From positions 16,933 to 80,932 of the forward strand of contig DAHWTK010000001.1 in assembly GCA_027328825.1 (NCBI GenBank): a stretch of 64,000 nt of DNA, given 5' to 3'. Source of the DNA: Nitrospirota bacterium (lineage in GTDB: Bacteria > Nitrospirota > JACRHJ01). Under the pieces are notes generated by a model, which worked only from the letters and a program-made list of their open reading frames with translations, was not told the origin of the DNA and searched no databases. Positions 44,106 to 53,909 of the stretch are shown here, piece by piece. A program made the translations under genes and the position numbers. Numbering within the stretch: position 1 is the first letter of the stretch; each line of letters begins with the position of its first letter.

Positions 44106-45415
44106 AGGGTGGATTTAAAGAAAAGGGAAACTTTCGTCCCCCGGCTGCCGGTAGCACGGCCGCTGTCGGTCTGGCCATGGACTGGGCTTTCGATGCTGAA
44201 TTTACCGCCATGGAGTCTCACCAGATGCTTGACGATAGCAAGGCCCAGGCCCGTGCCGCCAAGCTCGCGGGAACGCGCCGGGTCCACCCTGAAGAAACGC
44301 TCTCCCATCCGCGGCAGCATCTCCGGCGGGATCCCGGAACCGGTGTCGGTAATGGAAATCTCCGCCATGCCGTCGTAGCCGGAAGGCTGGTCGGCTCCGG
44401 CAATTATTACGCTTTCACCGCGCGGAGAGTATTTTACGGCGTTATCGAGGACGTTCAGTATTATCTGATAGAGCCTGTCCCTGTCGGCCAGGACGGGGGG
44501 CATATTTCCGGGGAACTCGAAGGTTATTGTTACGCCTTTTTCCCTTGCCTTCGGCTCAAGAAGGGCCGCCGCCTCCGCCGCCACATCCCTTAGCGAAACC
44601 GGTCTCGTCTGAAGCCTTACCTCGCCAAGCTCTATCCTGGAGAGCGTCATAAGGTCTTCCACGAGCCGGGACAGCCTGCGCGCGTTGGATTCGATTATCC
44701 CAAGAAATTTGACGCCCTTTTCCCTGTCGTTTATCGCGCCGTCCATCAATGTCTCGGCAAAGCCCTGTATGGCGGAAATCGGCGTTTTAAGCTCGTGTGT
44801 CACATTGGCTACAAAATCCCTGCGCACCCGCTCGAGCTGGAGCATCCTCGTGACATCGTGCAGGACTATGACAATCCCGGAAAAACCCTCCTCTATAATC
44901 AGCGGGACGCATCCAGCGATGAAAGACATCGGCTCCGGGAAGCCGGTCTCTATCTCTCCGGACGCATAATCCTTACGCTCGTGGGCGGTCCTGTAGAGAC
45001 TTAAAAGTCCATCGTTTCTTATCACCTCTACAAGCGGCCTGCCGACAGCCTCTTCTTCCCTTATGCCGAAAGTCTTCAGAAACGCCGGGTTTACTATTAT
45101 CGCCCGGCCCTGCGCGTCGGTAACCATTACACCGTCCGCCATGCCTTTTAATACCGCCGTCAGGATAACCTTCTCCCTGGAGAGCGCCTCGACGTTTTTC
45201 CTCAATTGCCCGGCCATAAGGTTTAAGTTTTCCGCGAGAATGCCGAGCGAGCCTCCGTCTTCTGAGGCGATTCGGCTTCCAAAATCTCCCGCCGCGATCT
45301 TCCCGGTGAAGGCTATCATCCTGTCCACCTTCCGGGCAAGCCGCAGCCGGGACAGCAATGCCCAGGCTATAATAATGGCGATAAATAATGAAAGGCCCGC
45401 CGCAAGATCGGTCAT
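44102..45415 (-). CDS. phoR: Phosphate regulon sensor kinase PhoR
   Basis: A 437-residue kinase with one N-terminal TM (about 5-23), HAMP-like linker, PAS (about 80-190), HisKA with His207 (VTHELKTP) and HATPase with N box (LDNAVKYSP), DTGSGIP and GTGLGLAIVKH. A single TM and no periplasmic domain fit PhoR, which senses through PstB/PhoU. It overlaps the phoB stop by 4 nt. Confidence 0.93.
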   Translation of the reverse strand: MTDLAAGLSLFIAIIIAWALLSRLRLARKVDRMIAFTGKIAAGDFGSRIASEDGGSLGILAENLNLMAGQLRKNVEALSREKVILTAVLKGMADGVMVTDAQGRAIIVNPAFLKTFGIREEEAVGRPLVEVIRNDGLLSLYRTAHERKDYASGEIETGFPEPMSFIAGCVPLIIEEGFSGIVIVLHDVTRMLQLERVRRDFVANVTHELKTPISAIQGFAETLMDGAINDREKGVKFLGIIESNARRLSRLVEDLMTLSRIELGEVRLQTRPVSLRDVAAEAAALLEPKAREKGVTITFEFPGNMPPVLADRDRLYQIILNVLDNAVKYSPRGESVIIAGADQPSGYDGMAEISITDTGSGIPPEMLPRMGERFFRVDPARSRELGGTGLGLAIVKHLVRLHGGKFSIESPVHGQTDSGRATGSRGTKVSLFFKSTL

Positions 45416-46101
45416 TCGGCCATCTCGTAGCCTATGCCACGCGCGGTCTTTATAATGGTGGGTTTCTCCGGGTCTTCCTCGATCTTCGCCCTGAGCCGCC
45501 GGATATGCACGTCCACCGTCCGTGGTTCCACGAACTGGTCGTCCTTCCAGACATTATCGAGGAGCTTTTCCCTGGGGATTACCCGGCCCCTGTTCAAGGC
45601 CAGGTATTTAAGCAGCTTGAATTCCGTGGGTGAAAGAGTAAGCGGTTTGTCGTGCAGATAAACCTTGTTTTTGTCCAGGTCTATCTTGAGGCCGTCCGCC
45701 CTTATGACTGTAGGTGCATGGCCGTTTGGAGAGGACCTCCTGAGGACGGCCTTCACCCTGGCCACAAGCTCCCTTGGCGAGAACGGCTTTGTCACGTAAT
45801 CGTCCGCGCCAAGCTCAAGCCCCAGGACCTTGTCAAGCTCTCCGCCCTTCGCCGTAAGCAGGATTACGGGAATATCCTGGCTCTCCGGTTTTTTCTTAAG
45901 CTCGCGGAGCACTTCCAGGCCCTGCATACCCGGAAGCATTATGTCGAGAACGATGAGCGACGGGGAGTCTTTTCGGGCGATTTTAAGTGCGTCCACGCCG
46001 TTTTCTGCGGCGGATACCTTATAGCCTTCCTTTACGAGATTATATTCGACCAGCTCCAACAGGTCCTTCTCGTCGTCCACCACGAGTATGCTCTCGGACA
46101 T
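45412..46101 (-). CDS. phoB: Phosphate regulon response regulator PhoB
   Basis: A 229-residue OmpR-family regulator. The receiver has Asp53 (IVLDIMLPG) and Lys in YVTKPFSPRE, followed by a winged-helix domain with PTEFKLLKYLA and RTVDVHIRRLRAKIE. It would bind the 11-bp repeats found upstream of the porin. It starts the phoB-phoR-porin-pst-phoU series. Confidence 0.95.
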   Translation of the reverse strand: MSESILVVDDEKDLLELVEYNLVKEGYKVSAAENGVDALKIARKDSPSLIVLDIMLPGMQGLEVLRELKKKPESQDIPVILLTAKGGELDKVLGLELGADDYVTKPFSPRELVARVKAVLRRSSPNGHAPTVIRADGLKIDLDKNKVYLHDKPLTLSPTEFKLLKYLALNRGRVIPREKLLDNVWKDDQFVEPRTVDVHIRRLRAKIEEDPEKPTIIKTARGIGYEMAE

Positions 46102-46138
46102 ACTTAAATCTCCCGAATGTTTTTTACAATATTACTCT

Positions 46139-46202
46139 ATTATATTTCATTTCTTTCGTCCAACAAAAAAGAGGGCTTCATCATAACTTAATGTTTCTTT
46201 AA
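46139..46202 (-). promoter_or_regulatory. phoB promoter region, -10 plus possible half Pho box
   Basis: TATAAT (minus strand, 46144-46139) lies 38 bp before the phoB ATG. Further upstream two in-phase 11-mers begin TTAAA and TTAAG (46202-46181), a possible partial Pho box, but it is too far from the -10 for the usual arrangement. Confidence 0.4.
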
Positions 46203-46277
46203 TCAAACTGCAACAACATCTATGCTTTAATCCTGCCCAAGGCTTCCTGATCCTGCCGCGGTAAGGAAGATACCTCG

Positions 46278-46308
46278 GCCCGCGTCGGCTCCTCCCTCCG
46301 GCGCGGGC
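46278..46308. terminator. Strong GC-rich hairpin at the end of the tad operon
   Basis: GCCCGCGTCGG / CCGGCGCGGGC form an 11-bp stem just after the last tad-region gene. On the minus strand no T-run follows; on the plus strand ATATTTTT does. It may end the tad transcript by other means or protect its 3' end. Confidence 0.45.
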
Positions 46309-46314
46309 ATATTT

Positions 46315-47667
46315 TTACCTTTTCTCGATCCATTCTATGCCCTCCGGTTGCTTATATTTTATGGTGTCCCGCGTGGACTCTATCACCCCGGAGAACCAGC
46401 CGTCGTCATCCCAGAATACGCCTTCCGGCAAAAGCACGCGGATAAGCCTCTTTTTCGCCATGCCGCCGCCCAGCCTTATCGTCCCGAAATCCCGCACCCT
46501 CTTTTTTGCCGGATCTCCCGGAAAAAGCAATACGCGCACGTCGGCCTGTTCGCTGCCGCCGGACGCGTTTTCGACGCCGATGGTATAAATCCCGCGCGCG
46601 CCGCATGGGACGGTAAGCGTCTCCCTACCGCCGGAGCCGGTAATTTTAAATTCTTCGTCCCTCTCCTTCCCCGCGTCTCCCTTGCCGGGATACGGGCGCC
46701 AGGAGGCGTTCAGCCTGAACTCGCCCCCTTCGGAGCGAGTTACACAAACCGCCATGTCAGCCGGGCTTAAATTAAGGTCCGTGCAGTTCAAGGGGCTTTT
46801 AAACTCTATGCCGGTCTCCGGGGCGGCCTCAAGCGCGGCATGTCGAAACACGGGTTTACCGGAAATCCCCGCCGTCATCGACTTCATACCGGCGTACGCC
46901 TCTTGCCCTCCTTCCGGAACTCCGCTTGTGACGTCTGCAAAGGGAGTGGACGAAGACATGGCGGCAAAGGCCGGTTTGTTTACAGGGCCGGGGCCGCCTC
47001 CGCCTGCCGGAAAGACTGCGTCCGATGTCCATACCGCAAACGCAGGCGCACCGGCGCCGGATTTGCTGTCTATCCGGGCCGTATAAATTTCCCCGGTTCC
47101 TTCGGCTCCGCCGTTTCCCGCGGGGATTTTTCCGCTTCCCGGAATTTTAATGACTGCCGGAGATAATTCCGGCTCCACGCCTGTCACCGATGAAAAGGCG
47201 GAAACGGGCCTGACCCCCATACCATCATCCCCGGTTTCGACAGGAAGTCCGCCGCCGTATGATTTTATGTCTCCCGCACCCGGAATAGGGATATTTTCCT
47301 TCACGGAGGCAGGCATGCTCGCCGATGCGGAAAGGTCTGGTTCCGGTATGTCGGGGGTGGGGATATTATGCGCGGGCCTGTCCTTCGGCGCATAAGTCAG
47401 GGGTTTGCGCGCGGCCTTGGAAACCCTGCGCACGGCGGGCTTCGGGGCGGGAATCCGTTCGCTTTTCACCCGCCGGGGAGGCGTTTTTTTCTCATGCACA
47501 AGATCGACATATGCGATATTTATCTTCGGAGGGTTACGCACAAAATCGGTAATCGCGGGGGCCAAGACGACCGCCGCGGAATGAAAGGCAAGGGATACGG
47601 CGAAAAAAATGGAAAGCCTTTTCCCGCCCTTCGCCCTGGTTATCCTTTTTCCTGCGTATCCGGCCAT
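46315..47667 (-). CDS. Hypothetical proline-rich TonB-like envelope protein
   Basis: A 450-residue protein not assigned to a family. A basic N-terminus leads into one hydrophobic segment (about 19-40), then a Pro/Lys/Arg-rich stretch (about 55-115), as in TonB N-termini. A long low-complexity Gly/Ser/Pro region follows to about 280. The C-terminal ~150-residue domain has Cys in PLNCTD, MAVCVTR and VPCGARG and looks beta-rich. No canonical TonB C-terminal YP motif is seen. It is probably anchored in the inner membrane and spans the periplasm. It overlaps the DUF192 gene by 28 bp and ends the tad run, suggesting a pilus-related envelope role (inference). Confidence 0.65.
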   Translation of the reverse strand: MAGYAGKRITRAKGGKRLSIFFAVSLAFHSAAVVLAPAITDFVRNPPKINIAYVDLVHEKKTPPRRVKSERIPAPKPAVRRVSKAARKPLTYAPKDRPAHNIPTPDIPEPDLSASASMPASVKENIPIPGAGDIKSYGGGLPVETGDDGMGVRPVSAFSSVTGVEPELSPAVIKIPGSGKIPAGNGGAEGTGEIYTARIDSKSGAGAPAFAVWTSDAVFPAGGGGPGPVNKPAFAAMSSSTPFADVTSGVPEGGQEAYAGMKSMTAGISGKPVFRHAALEAAPETGIEFKSPLNCTDLNLSPADMAVCVTRSEGGEFRLNASWRPYPGKGDAGKERDEEFKITGSGGRETLTVPCGARGIYTIGVENASGGSEQADVRVLLFPGDPAKKRVRDFGTIRLGGGMAKKRLIRVLLPEGVFWDDDGWFSGVIESTRDTIKYKQPEGIEWIEKR

Positions 47668-48011
47668 GGAGGTAGTTCCGCGAATGCAAGCTCGTCTCCA
47701 GGCTCAACGCCGGCAAGGCTTCCCGCCGCGGCCTCTATGACGCCCTTTGCGCGCGGATAAATCCTCGACAGCCTGCCCGGCCCTATGCCCCTGACTACGC
47801 CGACGGCCTTTCTGTCCCGGTCGTAGAATACCGCGTCTATCGGGAATCTCATCCCGAAGGTGTGTATGGAGATGCAAGGCGATATTACAAGCGCCTGCCC
47901 GTCCGGAAGGCCATTCTTTCCGAGGAGCCCCGTAAGCCGGGCGAGGAAGTTCTCCGCATAAAAAACCTCGCGGGCTATGCAGGAATTTTTTGTCCGGTCG
48001 AATATCATCAT
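47640..48011 (-). CDS. DUF192 family protein
   Basis: A 123-residue DUF192 protein. The family core is visible as LTGLLGKNGLPDGQALVISPC, THTFGMRFPIDAVFYD (read here SIHTFGMRF) and IEAAAGSLAGVEPGDEL. Function is not established. No clear signal peptide is seen. The start overlaps the tadC stop by 4 nt, so it is translated with the Tad platform protein. DUF192 genes do occur at the end of tad loci in other bacteria. Confidence 0.88.
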   Translation of the reverse strand: MMIFDRTKNSCIAREVFYAENFLARLTGLLGKNGLPDGQALVISPCISIHTFGMRFPIDAVFYDRDRKAVGVVRGIGPGRLSRIYPRAKGVIEAAAGSLAGVEPGDELAFAELPPWPDTQEKG

Positions 48012-48931
48012 TTTTTTACCACCTTCAAGAACGTATCATATATCTGTATCATGGCCGGGCCGAGGATAATCACCATGAGCGCCGGGAATATGCAGAACGC
48101 GAGCGGGAAGACCATCTTTATGGTCGTCTTCGCAGCCGCCTCCTCGGCAATCTGCCGGCGCTTCGTCCTGAGAGAATCCGAATGCACCCGGAGCGAACGG
48201 GCGAGGCTTGCGCCGAATTTCTCCGTCTGCACCAGTAGCGCCGCGAGCGACCTTATGTCTTCAACGCCGGTGCGCTCTCCCATATCCCGAAGCGCGTCCA
48301 TCCGTGGCTTTCCGGCCCTTACCTCCGTGCTCGCGATCCTGAATTCCTGCGCCAGCACATTATCACGAAATTCCCCGACTATCCGAACTATGGCGGCATC
48401 CAGGCCAAGCCCCGCTTCAACGCAGACCGTGAGAAGGTCGAGCACGTCCGGCAGCGCGTGGAATATTTCCGTCTGTCTCCGTTTTATCTTTTCGTTAAGC
48501 CATACGTTCGGAGCGAGGTAGACCAGAAACGCCGCCAATCCCGCCAGGACCATCGACGCAAAAAACTTGTGCAAGTGCGAAAGCGCAAACAGATAAAAGA
48601 GCAGAAAGGCCCCGGTTGCGGCAATAACCTTCACACCGGCGAATATCAGAATCGACGAATTTTTCCTGTATCCCGCCCTTATCAGCATCACCTTGAGCTT
48701 CCTGCGGCTTTTCTCCGGCATGGGAACCTTTTCGCCCGCCATCATTACCGCTTTTTCCAGCGCCTTATCCATCCCCTGATTCCTTTGCGCGGTCGGTTTC
48801 TTTTTCTTCTGCATTTCCCGAAGCCTGACGCCAACCTCGCCCGGCCTGGAAAAAAACAGCAGAAAAACCGCCAGCGCAACCAGGCAGACGGCAAGGAATA
48901 CCGCCGCGGCTATAACCCCCGCAGTCGTCAT
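48008..48931 (-). CDS. tadC: Tad pilus platform protein TadC
   Basis: A 307-residue inner-membrane protein of the type II secretion F (GspF) superfamily. It has an N-terminal hydrophobic segment, a central pair (about 105-150) and a C-terminal segment. The GspF domain contains LPDVLDLLTVCVEAGLGLDAAI. With TadB it forms the platform on which the CpaF ATPase acts. It follows tadB by 8 bp. Confidence 0.93.
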   Translation of the reverse strand: MTTAGVIAAAVFLAVCLVALAVFLLFFSRPGEVGVRLREMQKKKKPTAQRNQGMDKALEKAVMMAGEKVPMPEKSRRKLKVMLIRAGYRKNSSILIFAGVKVIAATGAFLLFYLFALSHLHKFFASMVLAGLAAFLVYLAPNVWLNEKIKRRQTEIFHALPDVLDLLTVCVEAGLGLDAAIVRIVGEFRDNVLAQEFRIASTEVRAGKPRMDALRDMGERTGVEDIRSLAALLVQTEKFGASLARSLRVHSDSLRTKRRQIAEEAAAKTTIKMVFPLAFCIFPALMVIILGPAMIQIYDTFLKVVKK

Positions 48932-48939
48932 TTCCGCAC

Positions 48940-49911
48940 CTATATTTGGATGTTTATAATTTTTCTTATCATCAGAAATCCCGCGACCTGCAAGGCGAAC
49001 GCCCCGATTATCATCGCCAGTCCCGATTTTGTATCGAAAAGCAATTTGATATATTTCGAATTCAGGACGCTAAGTATAATGAGCATGACTATCGGCAGGG
49101 CGGCGAGAACATAGCCGGACAGCCTTCCCTGGGCCGTATATACCCTTAGCTGCCTTAGAACCTTGAACCTGTCCCTTATCGTCATCGCAAGCTTTTCGAG
49201 TATCTCGGCCAGGTTTCCGCCGGTCTCCCTCTGCACGATTACAGCCGTGATGAAGAACCTCAAGTCGATAGACCGGGCGCTTCTCGTCATGTGCTCCAGC
49301 GCCTCCGGAAGGGGTATTCCGTAGCCCTGTTCTTCATACGCCAGCCTGAATATCCTCGATATCGGATCCGCCATTTCCTCCGATATTACGTAGAGTGCGC
49401 TTGTAAAGGAATGGCCTGCGCGGAGCGATCTCGCGGCCATATCCAGCGCCTCCGGGAGTTGATCGTCGAATTTTTTGAACCGCGCGGCACGCTTCCTGAA
49501 GAGATACATAAACGGAATTGCGGCCAGGCCGGGCGCGAGCAGAAACGGGAGCATGGGGTTTCTGGCCGCTTTCAGACCAATAAGCGCACCCGCGGCGCCC
49601 AGGGCAAGGACCATAAGGGCGAAAGGCCCGACCCTGATCTTTACGCCGGCCTGCTCTATTAGAAGCTCAAGCCTTTGCGCGAGGGGCAGGTTATGCAGGA
49701 ACCTGTGCAGGGCGGGTATCTGGCTCATGAGTTCGTCCTTCAGAAGCGTCGGCATTTCCTCTTCCGAAGGCTTCCTCATTGCTATGGACTGAAGGCGCTT
49801 TTTAATGTCGGTTTTCGCCTTCGCCTCCGGGCCCGACGTAAGGAGATAGCCCGCCGCAAAGAAGGCAAGAAACGCCGCGAACGCTGTAAACGCTATCAGG
49901 GCTGGTCCCAT
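48940..49911 (-). CDS. tadB: Tad pilus platform protein TadB
   Basis: A 323-residue GspF-type inner-membrane protein. Hydrophobic segments lie at about 3-25, 95-140, and 260-320. The GspF domain has QLPEALDMAARSLRAGHSFTSAL and QRETGGNLAEILEKLA. It lies 10 bp after cpaF and partners with TadC. Confidence 0.94.
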   Translation of the reverse strand: MGPALIAFTAFAAFLAFFAAGYLLTSGPEAKAKTDIKKRLQSIAMRKPSEEEMPTLLKDELMSQIPALHRFLHNLPLAQRLELLIEQAGVKIRVGPFALMVLALGAAGALIGLKAARNPMLPFLLAPGLAAIPFMYLFRKRAARFKKFDDQLPEALDMAARSLRAGHSFTSALYVISEEMADPISRIFRLAYEEQGYGIPLPEALEHMTRSARSIDLRFFITAVIVQRETGGNLAEILEKLAMTIRDRFKVLRQLRVYTAQGRLSGYVLAALPIVMLIILSVLNSKYIKLLFDTKSGLAMIIGAFALQVAGFLMIRKIINIQI

Positions 49912-49921
49912 ACGGCCTCCG

Positions 49922-51259
49922 TCATTTTTCGAATATGCGATAGGAAAGCTCTGTCCCGGAGAGTTTTATCAGGTCGGCGAATTTAGGCCTTACGCCGGTC
50001 GGCTTCAGTTCGCCCAGCACTTCCCCGTCAGGCCCGATACCCTTTTTCTCGAAGACGAATATATCCTGCATGACAATAACGCTGCCTTCCATGCCGGTAA
50101 TCTCGGACAGCCTTGTCATCTTCCGTGTGCCATCGGCCATCCTTGAAAGCTGTATTACGATATTGACCGCCGCCGATATCTGCTCTTTTACCGCGCGCTC
50201 CGGCAGGTCCATCCCGGCCATAAGCACCATGGTCTCGAGGCGGGAGAGGCAATCCCTTGGGGAGTTCGCGTGGAGCGTGGAAAGCGAGCCGTCGTGTCCG
50301 GTATTCATGGCCTGGAGCATATCGAGGGCCTCTCCGCCCCTGACCTCGCCGACAATTATCCTGTCCGGGCGCATACGTAGCGAGTTCCGCACGAGGTCGC
50401 GCTGCGTAACGGCGCCCGCGCCCTCTATATTGGGCGGCCTTGTCTCAAGCCGGACGACGTGCTCCTGCTTCATCTGAAGCTCCGCAGAATCTTCAATCGT
50501 TATTATACGTTCGCTGTCCGGTATGAAGCCGGATAGGATGTTCAGGAGCGTGGTCTTTCCGGAGCCGGTGCCGCCGGAGATTATTATATTGAGCCTGGCC
50601 TTTACGGCTCCCATAAGCACGTCCGCGATCTCGGTTGTCAGCGTGCCTTTTTCCATCAGGTCGTCGACGCCAAGCGGCCTGGAGCCGAAACGTCGGATCG
50701 AGAGCGCGGGCCCGTCGAGCGCGAGCGGAGGGATGATGGCGTTTATACGGGAGCCGTCCGGGAGCCGGGCGTCAACCATCGGCGATGACTCGTCTATCCT
50801 GCGACCGACCTTCGACACAATCCTGTCTATTATCTGCATCAGATGGGCGTCATCCCTGAAAGTCACGTCCGTCTTGTATAGCTTTCCCTTCCGCTCCACG
50901 TATATCTCTTTCGAGTTGTTCACGAGTATATCGTCAACCTCGCCGTCCGCGATAAGAGGCTCAAGAGGCCCAAGCCCGAATATCTCGTTCTGGACGTCCG
51001 TCAGGAGCCGTTCCTTTTCCGCCTGGGAGACCGGCACACCCTCGCCGTTTATAATCTCGTTCAGTATGAATGTGATTTCGTTTTTGAGCTGCCCCTTCCC
51101 GATTACTTCGAGGTTATCGAGGTCAAGCCGCTCTATGAGGCTTCTGTGAATGCGCGATTTCAGCTCCTGGTATGTGTCCATGCCGTTTATCGGGGCAAGG
51201 ACAGTTTTCCCGCTTATGCCGCCGTTTCCGTTTTCATTGGGATTTGCGTATCCGAACAT
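49922..51259 (-). CDS. cpaF: Tad pilus secretion ATPase CpaF/TadA
   Basis: A 445-residue hexameric secretion ATPase of the VirB11/PilT group powering Flp pilus assembly. Walker A is [12 protein letters not shown], the Asp box region is [11 protein letters not shown], Walker [14 protein letters not shown] and the His box [10 protein letters not shown]. The N-terminal ~110 residues form the helical CpaF domain. GGAGG lies 4 nt before the ATG. It lies between cpaE and tadB. Confidence 0.96.
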   Translation of the reverse strand: MFGYANPNENGNGGISGKTVLAPINGMDTYQELKSRIHRSLIERLDLDNLEVIGKGQLKNEITFILNEIINGEGVPVSQAEKERLLTDVQNEIFGLGPLEPLIADGEVDDILVNNSKEIYVERKGKLYKTDVTFRDDAHLMQIIDRIVSKVGRRIDESSPMVDARLPDGSRINAIIPPLALDGPALSIRRFGSRPLGVDDLMEKGTLTTEIADVLMGAVKARLNIIISGGTGSGKTTLLNILSGFIPDSERIITIEDSAELQMKQEHVVRLETRPPNIEGAGAVTQRDLVRNSLRMRPDRIIVGEVRGGEALDMLQAMNTGHDGSLSTLHANSPRDCLSRLETMVLMAGMDLPERAVKEQISAAVNIVIQLSRMADGTRKMTRLSEITGMEGSVIVMQDIFVFEKKGIGPDGEVLGELKPTGVRPKFADLIKLSGTELSYRIFEK

Positions 51260-51275
51260 GGCGCCTCCGCAGAAT

Positions 51276-52412
51276 TTATGCCGCCGCCTGGTGCGATGTC
51301 ATCTCTTCGAGTCCCTTCGCTATGGTCAAAAACCCCCTGGCCGCGTCCGACGATGGGTAAAGCGACACCATTGGCCGGCCCTTGTTCAGGGAATCCTCCG
51401 CCTCGTCGGGGGATTCCGGGACCTGCCACAGAACTTTCCTGGAAAACGTCTTCTCGGCGTCCTTCAGGCTTATCGGCCCCTTCTTTACAAACCGGTTCAC
51501 GAGTATCTTCAGTCTGCCGCCCAGCCCCAGGCCGGAGAAATATTCGAGCGCCTTCTGCGTATTGCCTATAGACGGCAGGGTCAGGGCGCTCACGATAAGC
51601 AGTATGTCCGAACTTCTTATCGCCTGCACTGCGGCCTCGTCATAGCGCCTGCCCATATCCAGGACTACAAAATCGAACACCCGCTTCAACTGTTCCAGAA
51701 CAGACGGCAGTTGCCGCCTGTCTATATCCACCATGTCGAATATCCTCGGCGGACAGGAAAGCAGGCTGATACCGGAGGAGTGGCGCGCGGCGATTGTCCG
51801 CAGGAACGAGTGGTCGAGCCTGGATGTGTTTCTCACCGCGTCCGCTATGGAATACCGGGGCCTCAGGTCCAGAAATACGTCGGCGCAGCCGCCTTCCAGG
51901 TCGAGGTCCGCAAGGAGCACTTCCTTGCCAGTCGTCTCCCTCAACGCGGCGGCGATGTTCACAGCCGCAGTCGTGCATCCGCTTCCGCCCTTTGAAGAAA
52001 AACACGCGATGACCTTGCCGGAACGCCGGGATTCCTTCGAGAATGTTCTCTCCAGTTTTTCCGCCGCGCGCAGAAGCTCCTCCCGTCTTACCGGCCTTGG
52101 GAGGAATTCGAGACATCCGCTCCTGATGGCCCGCAGGATATTGTCCGAGGAAGTATCCGAGGACGTGGCAATGATTCCGGCGGTCGGGTTCTCGCGCGCA
52201 AGTCTCTCTATGAACCCGAAGGAAGACTGGCTGTTTATCTCGAGCTCGATTATTATCAGGCCCGGCTTGGTCTTGAGTATAAGCTCGTGCGCGGCGAAAA
52301 GGTCGTGAGCCTCCCCCGCTATCTTCCAGCCCGAAGACTCGGCCAGATATTCCCTGATATATGCCGCCTGCGCAGAGTCCGAATCTATTATCACTGCCGT
52401 GAGATTGCTCAT
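51276..52412 (-). CDS. cpaE: CpaE/TadZ pilus localisation ATPase
   Basis: A 378-residue protein with an N-terminal receiver-like domain (about 1-120, lacking a clear full acidic pocket) and a ParA/MinD-type ATPase with deviant Walker [16 protein letters not shown]. CpaE/TadZ proteins place the Tad machine at the pole. ATG 52412 (AGGAGG 10 nt upstream) is chosen; the upstream TTG 52451 would overlap the tadG-like gene's end. Confidence 0.93.
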   Translation of the reverse strand: MSNLTAVIIDSDSAQAAYIREYLAESSGWKIAGEAHDLFAAHELILKTKPGLIIIELEINSQSSFGFIERLARENPTAGIIATSSDTSSDNILRAIRSGCLEFLPRPVRREELLRAAEKLERTFSKESRRSGKVIACFSSKGGSGCTTAAVNIAAALRETTGKEVLLADLDLEGGCADVFLDLRPRYSIADAVRNTSRLDHSFLRTIAARHSSGISLLSCPPRIFDMVDIDRRQLPSVLEQLKRVFDFVVLDMGRRYDEAAVQAIRSSDILLIVSALTLPSIGNTQKALEYFSGLGLGGRLKILVNRFVKKGPISLKDAEKTFSRKVLWQVPESPDEAEDSLNKGRPMVSLYPSSDAARGFLTIAKGLEEMTSHQAAA

Positions 52413-52447
52413 GGAATTTCTTCCTCCTGCTTTGGTTGATGCGCCGT

Positions 52448-53908
52448 TCAATATCCTGCGTTGTCTACGACAAGGCCAGGGTCCACCAGCCTCACGTTCG
52501 CGTTGTTGTCTTCCATCTGCTGTATAAGCGGCAGGAAGTCCTGGCAGTATGGCGTCGGATTCGAAGGAGTCGGCTGGACGATGTACGGGTCCGCCTGGCC
52601 CGGCACGCCTGTCGGCACCGCGTGGCCGTAGCAGGTATTACCGCTTGGGCCAAGGCCTGGCACCGGATTGCCCGATGCGCCGCCGTCCGCATATCCGTCC
52701 ACCTCTATCACGCCGTAGCCTACCACTGTAGTTACAGAAGGCGTGGAACAACCCGTCTTTCCCGTCCCTTTCTGAGTACACCCGTCGCATACCATTATAA
52801 TAAATCTCGAACCCCGCGGCCATCGCTGGCAAAAAGTCTGTCCGTTATTGCCGACACTGCTACAGTCTTCATTGCCGCTGCTGGAAAAATGCGGGATGGT
52901 AGCATAAGGGGCGTTGGAAGGACTGGACGGATAATTATTGAACGCTGTCGTCTGACCGATGGGAAAGCCGGAGTCATAGGGCTCATATACGGCGTTCGGC
53001 AAAATCATGCCCGAAGGTACGCCGGTTAAGAGATAAGGAACATTGGCAGTTTTCTCGTCATCGACCTGGCCGTTATTAACACATGGAATCATCGTTGTCA
53101 TATTGCCAAAATTAGAACAGGTCTCACTCCCATCGGAACTTGCCGCATACCAGTGTGTTTCTGAGCCGGGAGAGGGAATACCAGGATTGTATTCATCGCA
53201 TCTCCACGAAAGGTCCGCGAACGCATTGTAGTTGTTTGGGCTAACAGACCCCGGTGCGTACACATTGCAACCCGACCCGAGAACGGCAAATGTCTGGCCC
53301 GCGAGGCCGGTAGAACCGTCCACATCCGTCTGCCGCATATAGCTTTCCGGGTATGGATTGGTTCCCTGCCAGTATTCATTTACGACTATAGGAAGCAGCT
53401 TGGCGGGTTCCCGGACGGCCACCGCCGCAGCCTCTACCCCTGTCTCGTCAAACAGACCTGTAGCTGACAGCACCTTTATCAGCCAGTTCCGAACCATCGG
53501 CTGGTCGCTTGACGCTCCTGTTCTCCTGGCGATAACCTCGACGGCGTTCTCAGGAGAACCTCCCTGTGTAAAGGTCGTTCCGGTATAGCTCCCGAGGATA
53601 ATGTCGGGTGGCCCTGAAGCAAGAGACACCGGCATCGGCGCTCCGGCACTGGCGGAGCCAGCCGGATATACATCCGCGAAGTTCCGGCCCGCCACGGTTC
53701 GCGCCGAGCCAACCGGGTCCGAGTCGAGGGCCGCCGCACCGGCCAGCGCGGCGGCATCCGCGGCAAGCTGAAGCTGGCTCTTTACGCCGTAGAGGTGCGT
53801 AACGTCAAGTGCCAGGCCCGCCATCGCCGTCAGGACTATCAGCGAGAGGGCGAAGAAAACCAGCACGCTTCCCTTTTTCTCCGAGAATATACCGAGCATT
53901 TTTTTCAT
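52448..53908 (-). CDS. TadG-like pilus assembly protein
   Basis: A 486-residue protein. The N-terminal TadG-type segment KKGSVLVFFALSLIVLTAMAGLALDVTHLYGVKSQLQLAADAAALAGA (split here by family consensus at the TM) anchors it in the inner membrane. The rest is a large periplasmic domain rich in Gly/Ser/Asn/Pro with several Cys, and no von Willebrand motif was recognised. It is cotranscribed with cpaC (1 bp gap). It is probably a minor pilin-like or envelope-spanning Tad component. Confidence 0.85.
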   Translation of the reverse strand: MKKMLGIFSEKKGSVLVFFALSLIVLTAMAGLALDVTHLYGVKSQLQLAADAAALAGAAALDSDPVGSARTVAGRNFADVYPAGSASAGAPMPVSLASGPPDIILGSYTGTTFTQGGSPENAVEVIARRTGASSDQPMVRNWLIKVLSATGLFDETGVEAAAVAVREPAKLLPIVVNEYWQGTNPYPESYMRQTDVDGSTGLAGQTFAVLGSGCNVYAPGSVSPNNYNAFADLSWRCDEYNPGIPSPGSETHWYAASSDGSETCSNFGNMTTMIPCVNNGQVDDEKTANVPYLLTGVPSGMILPNAVYEPYDSGFPIGQTTAFNNYPSSPSNAPYATIPHFSSSGNEDCSSVGNNGQTFCQRWPRGSRFIIMVCDGCTQKGTGKTGCSTPSVTTVVGYGVIEVDGYADGGASGNPVPGLGPSGNTCYGHAVPTGVPGQADPYIVQPTPSNPTPYCQDFLPLIQQMEDNNANVRLVDPGLVVDNAGY

Positions 53909-53909
53909 T

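Noticed and set aside
46278..46308. Classical intrinsic terminator for the tad operon
   Set aside because: The stem is strong, but the T-run is on the wrong (plus-strand) side; kept only as a tentative end-of-operon hairpin.
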